A stretch of 64,000 nt of DNA, from positions 16,031-80,030 of the forward strand of contig JAQUJY010000003.1 of the NCBI GenBank assembly GCA_028680705.1, written 5' to 3'. Source of the stretch: Bacteroidales bacterium. Its GTDB lineage: Bacteria > Bacteroidota > Bacteroidia > Bacteroidales > Tenuifilaceae. Position 1 is the first letter of the stretch; each line of letters begins with the position of its first letter. The notes beneath the pieces were generated by a model. That model was not told the origin of the DNA, made no database searches, and saw nothing but the letters and a program-made list of their open reading frames with translations. A program made the position numbers and the translations under genes. Below are positions 60,363 to 64,000 of the stretch, piece after piece.

Positions 60363-60995
60363 CTAGAATTCTACCTTATAACTCAATGCAGGAATAATAA
60401 TCGGTATTTTCATCCTTTCTATACTATTAGTTTTATAGTCATACAGGTATCCTTCATCCATCGGACAGCCCAAAATGTTCTTTACTTGAAGTGCCCAAAC
60501 ACCTGAATATCTTCTTTTATTTGCTCGGTAGGTTATGGAAATATCCATATTATAAATAGTGGAACTCTGCTCCTCAAAAGCACGAGTTTCATCGTAAAAA
60601 ATCATTCTATTTTGCATTGTTTGGTCAATATCCACAGGGCTCATGCGCTCACCGCCAGTAATGCTTAACCTTAAATTTGCTCCCAACATTCTACTTTTAC
60701 GAAGCATAAACTCTTTCCCAAATAGTACGTTAATGGCAAAATTCTTGTTGAACCGGGTATTTCGCCATATGTTATCGTCGGCTTTGTACTTCGAATCAAA
60801 AATAGATGCTGTAACCAAATAATAATAATTATTATTAAGGAAACGCTCAAAGGTTATGTCAACGCCTGCATTCTTGCCAACGGTGTTGTTCTCTAGGGCA
60901 CTCATAAACCCCCATTCTTGCTTAAAATTAATTAGTGAATATGAACTATTTGCAACTCCAGGAACATTGTACAAATACTGAAAATAGGGGTCAGC
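60363..60995 (-). pseudogene. C-terminal fragment of a TonB-dependent receptor (5' truncated)
   Basis: Frame reads ADPYFQYLYNVPGVANSSYSLINFKQEWGF...ITFERFLNNNYYYLVTASIFDSKYKADDNIWRNTRFNKNF...SGVWALQVKNILG...IPIIIPALSYKVEF; no plug/signal upstream; in-frame TAA at the junction with the palindromic element. Confidence 0.78.
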
Positions 60996-61222
60996 TTAGT
61001 CCGGATTATCCACTGACAGGGTAAGCAGGCGATCCCGACGTTTTGGGTCGGGAGAACTAAGCGAAGCGATCTCATGAGCGTAGCGAATAACAAAGCAATC
61101 TGTTCAACAGGCGTAAATTATTGGGGTGAAACTGGGCGTATAGATAGATTGCTTCTCCGCCTACTGCCTGCCTGTCGGCAGGCAGGGCAGACAGGGCGGA
61201 CAGGGCGGATCGTAATGACGAG
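60992..61222. repeat. Palindrome-rich intergenic element (MITE/REP-like)
   Basis: GCTTAGT (60994-61000)/ACTAAGC (61056-61062) enclosing TCCCGAC (61033-61039)/GTCGGGA (61047-61053); AAGCAATCT (61093-61101)/AGATTGCTT (61146-61154); CTGCCTGCC-TGTC-GGCAGGCAG (61164-61185); short GGGCGGACAGGGCGGA repeats. Confidence 0.75.
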
Positions 61223-61237
61223 TATCCATATAATTTT

Positions 61238-62527
61238 TTATTCCGTAGAGAAGAATGTGGGTTTCACCACCAACATAACCCATCCGAACAGGGCGCTGTC
61301 GCCCTGCCCGGAAATCCTTCCTTTGAGTTGCTCCATGCTTTCGGTATAGAAAAATGTGGAAAACCCAGCCTTAATGGTCACGGCGTTGTCGAGTTTATGG
61401 CTGTAAACCAGATCGAACTCCTGTCCCAGATTTTTATCCACCTGGGTGCCATTACTCAGGTACTCTTCGGGCAGATTAAACTGGTGAAAAGTGGCCTCCA
61501 ACTCTCCTTTTTTTCCAATACCAATGTTAGCCCGCAGTAGCAGGTCGTTAATACCAGCGCCATGATTTTCGGGAACCCCAAAATAATCCATGTATCCCAG
61601 AAATTTATGTCCAGGCCCGTAAAGTGTGGAAAAGGTGCTGGATTCGGTAAGCGCATCGGTGGAAGAGAAATCGGTGCCCGAGTAGTGATCGTACCCTAGC
61701 ATAAGGGTGTTTTTGGGGGTGAACATATATTTTGCGCGTGCCGAGTAAAAGTTGGCTTTTATATCCCGGTTATCAAGGGCAGTTCCGCGCTGTAGGTAGC
61801 CAGCGGCCGAAAAAAACCACGAATCGGTTTGGTATTCAAGATAGGATCCAAAGGTGGTGCGGTAATTAACCTCCAAAGGGTCGGGTTGTGAGGTGCCGCT
61901 AGGATCGGCCTGGAACCCATCCCTGACTCCTACCAGAGAAGCACTGAAACCACTGCTCCATGATTTATTCAGATGCCCGTAAACCATGTTTTTGTACTGG
62001 ATGGCTTTGAGGGAATATTCGCTTAAAAAAGCATCCGCTTCTATGTCTCCGTCGTTGTTGATAGCATATCCCAAATGGAAATGAAGAGTTTTATCATTAG
62101 TGGTGAATAACATACGGGCTACGTCGTGTGCTTCGGCAAAGGTGCGCCAGTCGCCAGAGCAAAAGAGTCGCTGATCGTCATAAATCAATGGTTGTCGCCC
62201 TGCTTTTAGAGCCACGTTATTGTTAAATCGGTATTCGACCCATCCTTCAAAGAGACCCAAACCATTGTTATCAGCTTTCCATTTGTCTTCGCCCCAAATA
62301 CGGGCGTCCTGCAATGAGATGTAGGTGGTGAGTTTATCTTTTTGATAAAAAACGTTAAGCCGGGTACGCTGACCTACCATGGTTAACGAGTTGGTGGAGG
62401 AGGTGGGGATGGTTTTGTAACCATCGCGATACTCACCACGGGTTCGCAACTCGCCCGACACAGTGAATTGAGCAAAAGTAGCGCTGCTTAAGAGCAGCAT
62501 TAGAGCAATAAAGGCTGACTTTTTCAT
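61238..62527 (-). CDS. Outer-membrane porin, alginate-export-like
   Basis: Signal peptide MKKSAFIALMLLLSSATFAQ; FTVSGELRTRGEYRDGY; RTRLNVFYQKDKLTTYISLQDARIWGED; VALKAGRQPLIYDDQRLF; beta-barrel periodicity. Confidence 0.86.
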   Translation of the reverse strand: MKKSAFIALMLLLSSATFAQFTVSGELRTRGEYRDGYKTIPTSSTNSLTMVGQRTRLNVFYQKDKLTTYISLQDARIWGEDKWKADNNGLGLFEGWVEYRFNNNVALKAGRQPLIYDDQRLFCSGDWRTFAEAHDVARMLFTTNDKTLHFHLGYAINNDGDIEADAFLSEYSLKAIQYKNMVYGHLNKSWSSGFSASLVGVRDGFQADPSGTSQPDPLEVNYRTTFGSYLEYQTDSWFFSAAGYLQRGTALDNRDIKANFYSARAKYMFTPKNTLMLGYDHYSGTDFSSTDALTESSTFSTLYGPGHKFLGYMDYFGVPENHGAGINDLLLRANIGIGKKGELEATFHQFNLPEEYLSNGTQVDKNLGQEFDLVYSHKLDNAVTIKAGFSTFFYTESMEQLKGRISGQGDSALFGWVMLVVKPTFFSTE

Positions 62528-62728
62528 GATTAGAGTGATTTTGCAAAATGATTATTTTTAGCAAAAGTACAAAAAAGGTGAAAGGTAAATTAAATTTTGG
62601 TGTTTTATCTGTTGGGTATTTTATGCCCATTTTAAGTACTTCTTCGCATGGCAACCCTTCGGTCATTGTGTATCGAAGAGTATTTTATCGAACCATATAA
62701 ACAAAACACACAATCCCCTTTTTGGGTT

Positions 62729-63095
62729 TTAGAATTGTATTACAATTTTCACATTCATAAAAAATCTTTGGGTTTTTCTTTCTTGAATAGCTCTGTCGTA
62801 GATGTCTCTGCAAGCATATTCAACACGTACTCTTTTGTCTTGAAATAATTTTATTGATGCATCGGTAATCCCAAACAAGGCAACATTCAGCACATCGCCT
62901 TCATTGGTATATATTATTGATGTTTGTGCTGCTGAAAGCAGCACCAAATTCAAACGCAATGTTCTTATGAGCAAACGTACTATCGGTAAGCGAAATGTAG
63001 TCACCATCCTCCTTTATCATTGAGACAAAAAGAGTTAAAACAAACCGAATAATACCCGATTTTTTGCTACCTTTAAGGAAGTATCCAGAAAACAA
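62729..63095 (-). pseudogene. Possible frameshifted ORF of unknown family
   Basis: Frame A SLTDSTFAHKNIAFEFGA and frame B AAQTSIIYTNEGDVLNVALFGITDASIKLFQDKRVRVEYACRDIYDRAIQERKTQ are both coding-like and join at a small palindrome (62926-62944). Confidence 0.45.
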
Positions 63096-63132
63096 TTAAA
63101 TTCCATAGCTGTTAATTGGTAAAACATTCCAT

Positions 63133-63909
63133 ATGCTACTCGACTACCACATGCATACTTTCCTATCCGACGGTCGCGATGATCACGAGCAAATGGTTGC
63201 ATCAGCGGCATTTCGGGGTATCAGTGAAATAGGGTTTAGCGATCATATCAGCATAAAACCTGCAAGTTGGGCTTTGCCCATTGATAGGATTGATGAAATG
63301 ATTAGCCGAATTCATGCAGTGCAGTCAAGCGATACAAAAGGCATTGAGGTTAAGTTTGGGGTTGAGATGGACTACTTTTTTGGTATGGAGAAGCAAATCC
63401 AAAAGGTTATTGAGTTATTACCCGTTGACTACGTTATTGGTTCCATCCATTTTGTTGATGATTGGAACTTTGATACCGATGCCAACGAGTTTGATAGAGT
63501 GGATGTGAATAAATTCTATCGACAGTATTTTAAGCTGGTTCAGCAATCGGCCAAATCGAAGCTATTCGATATTATTGGGCATTGCGACCTAGCCAAAAAA
63601 TTTGCATACTACCCTACATTCCCTCTCGATGTACTTTACGACGAAGCGGCTCAGGTTTTTAAGCGTGCTGATGTTGTTGTTGAAATAAATACCAGCGGCA
63701 AAACCAAGCCCTGTAATGAGTTTTACCCTTCTATCCCATTTCTTGAGCGATTAGCTTATTACAAAGTACCTGTAACTCTAGGTTCAGATGCTCATGTTGA
63801 ACAAAACGTCGGTCAGTTTTTTGATGAGGCCATTGCTGGAATAAAGGCTCTTGGCTATAAGGAAATAGCAAGGTTTACAAAGCGCAAAAGGGAAATGGTT
63901 AAGCTATAA
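63133..63909 (+). CDS. PHP-domain histidinol-phosphatase family protein
   Basis: LLDYHMHTFLSDGRDDHEQMVASAAFRGISEIGFSDH; VIGSIHFVDDW; IIGHCDLAKKF; VTLGSDAHVEQNVG. Confidence 0.92.
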   Translation: MLLDYHMHTFLSDGRDDHEQMVASAAFRGISEIGFSDHISIKPASWALPIDRIDEMISRIHAVQSSDTKGIEVKFGVEMDYFFGMEKQIQKVIELLPVDYVIGSIHFVDDWNFDTDANEFDRVDVNKFYRQYFKLVQQSAKSKLFDIIGHCDLAKKFAYYPTFPLDVLYDEAAQVFKRADVVVEINTSGKTKPCNEFYPSIPFLERLAYYKVPVTLGSDAHVEQNVGQFFDEAIAGIKALGYKEIARFTKRKREMVKL

Positions 63910-64000
63910 GTGACAATAATTCCCGTTTGGATTAGACAGTGCCAAATTAAAACCCAACCCATACACTAAAAAAACATTAACCTCCTAATTTGTGCTTCAA

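Noticed and set aside
61074-61349. 91-aa plus-strand ORF across the palindromic element and porin 3' end.
   Set aside because: Translation follows the repeat (LLPACRQAGQTGRTGR) and then runs antisense to the porin; treated as artefact.
1-64000. CRISPR arrays, tRNA or rRNA genes, and integrase/transposase genes.
   Set aside because: None seen: no regularly spaced direct repeats, no recognisable tRNA or rRNA segments, and no transposase or integrase among the supplied ORFs.

Overview
This looks like a chromosomal window from a Bacteroidota (Bacteroidales-like) genome. Most of it is dense, recognisable core gene content. From left to right:
- A NUMOD4/HNH endonuclease next to a non-coding stretch rich in inverted repeats.
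- GT4, glyS, two divergent GAPDH paralogues, a 1360-aa PPDK-like protein and CapA.
- A nucleotidyltransferase, split LysO, PAP2 and nadB.
- An asparagine-synthase-like protein, DUF2723 and a polysaccharide deacetylase.
- An AT-rich islet of three glycosyltransferases and a sulfotransferase.
- A T9SS cargo protein, purD, then the ftsX-DUF3098-uppP-truB-queA cluster.
- YfhO, a deoxynucleoside kinase, GH3, an aminotransferase, recO and a PorZ-like T9SS protein.
- rdgB and a signalling locus: Usp, a propeller-sensor adenylate cyclase fused to an HD domain, Usp, and a dCache/HAMP/GAF/PAS sensor.
- dgt, an EFR1-type ferredoxin, a lipocalin-like lipoprotein, ddh, a truncated TonB-dependent receptor, a porin and a PHP phosphatase.

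The strongest candidate for unusual biology is the 47.7-55.7 kb signalling locus. Its central protein pairs an HTCS-like periplasmic sensor with a class III cyclase and a PDE-like HD domain. Secondary points are the PPDK-like protein with no PEP/pyruvate barrel, the glycosylation islet, and two palindrome-rich repeat elements, one of which abuts a truncated receptor gene. All family calls come from reading motifs by eye; no database search was run.
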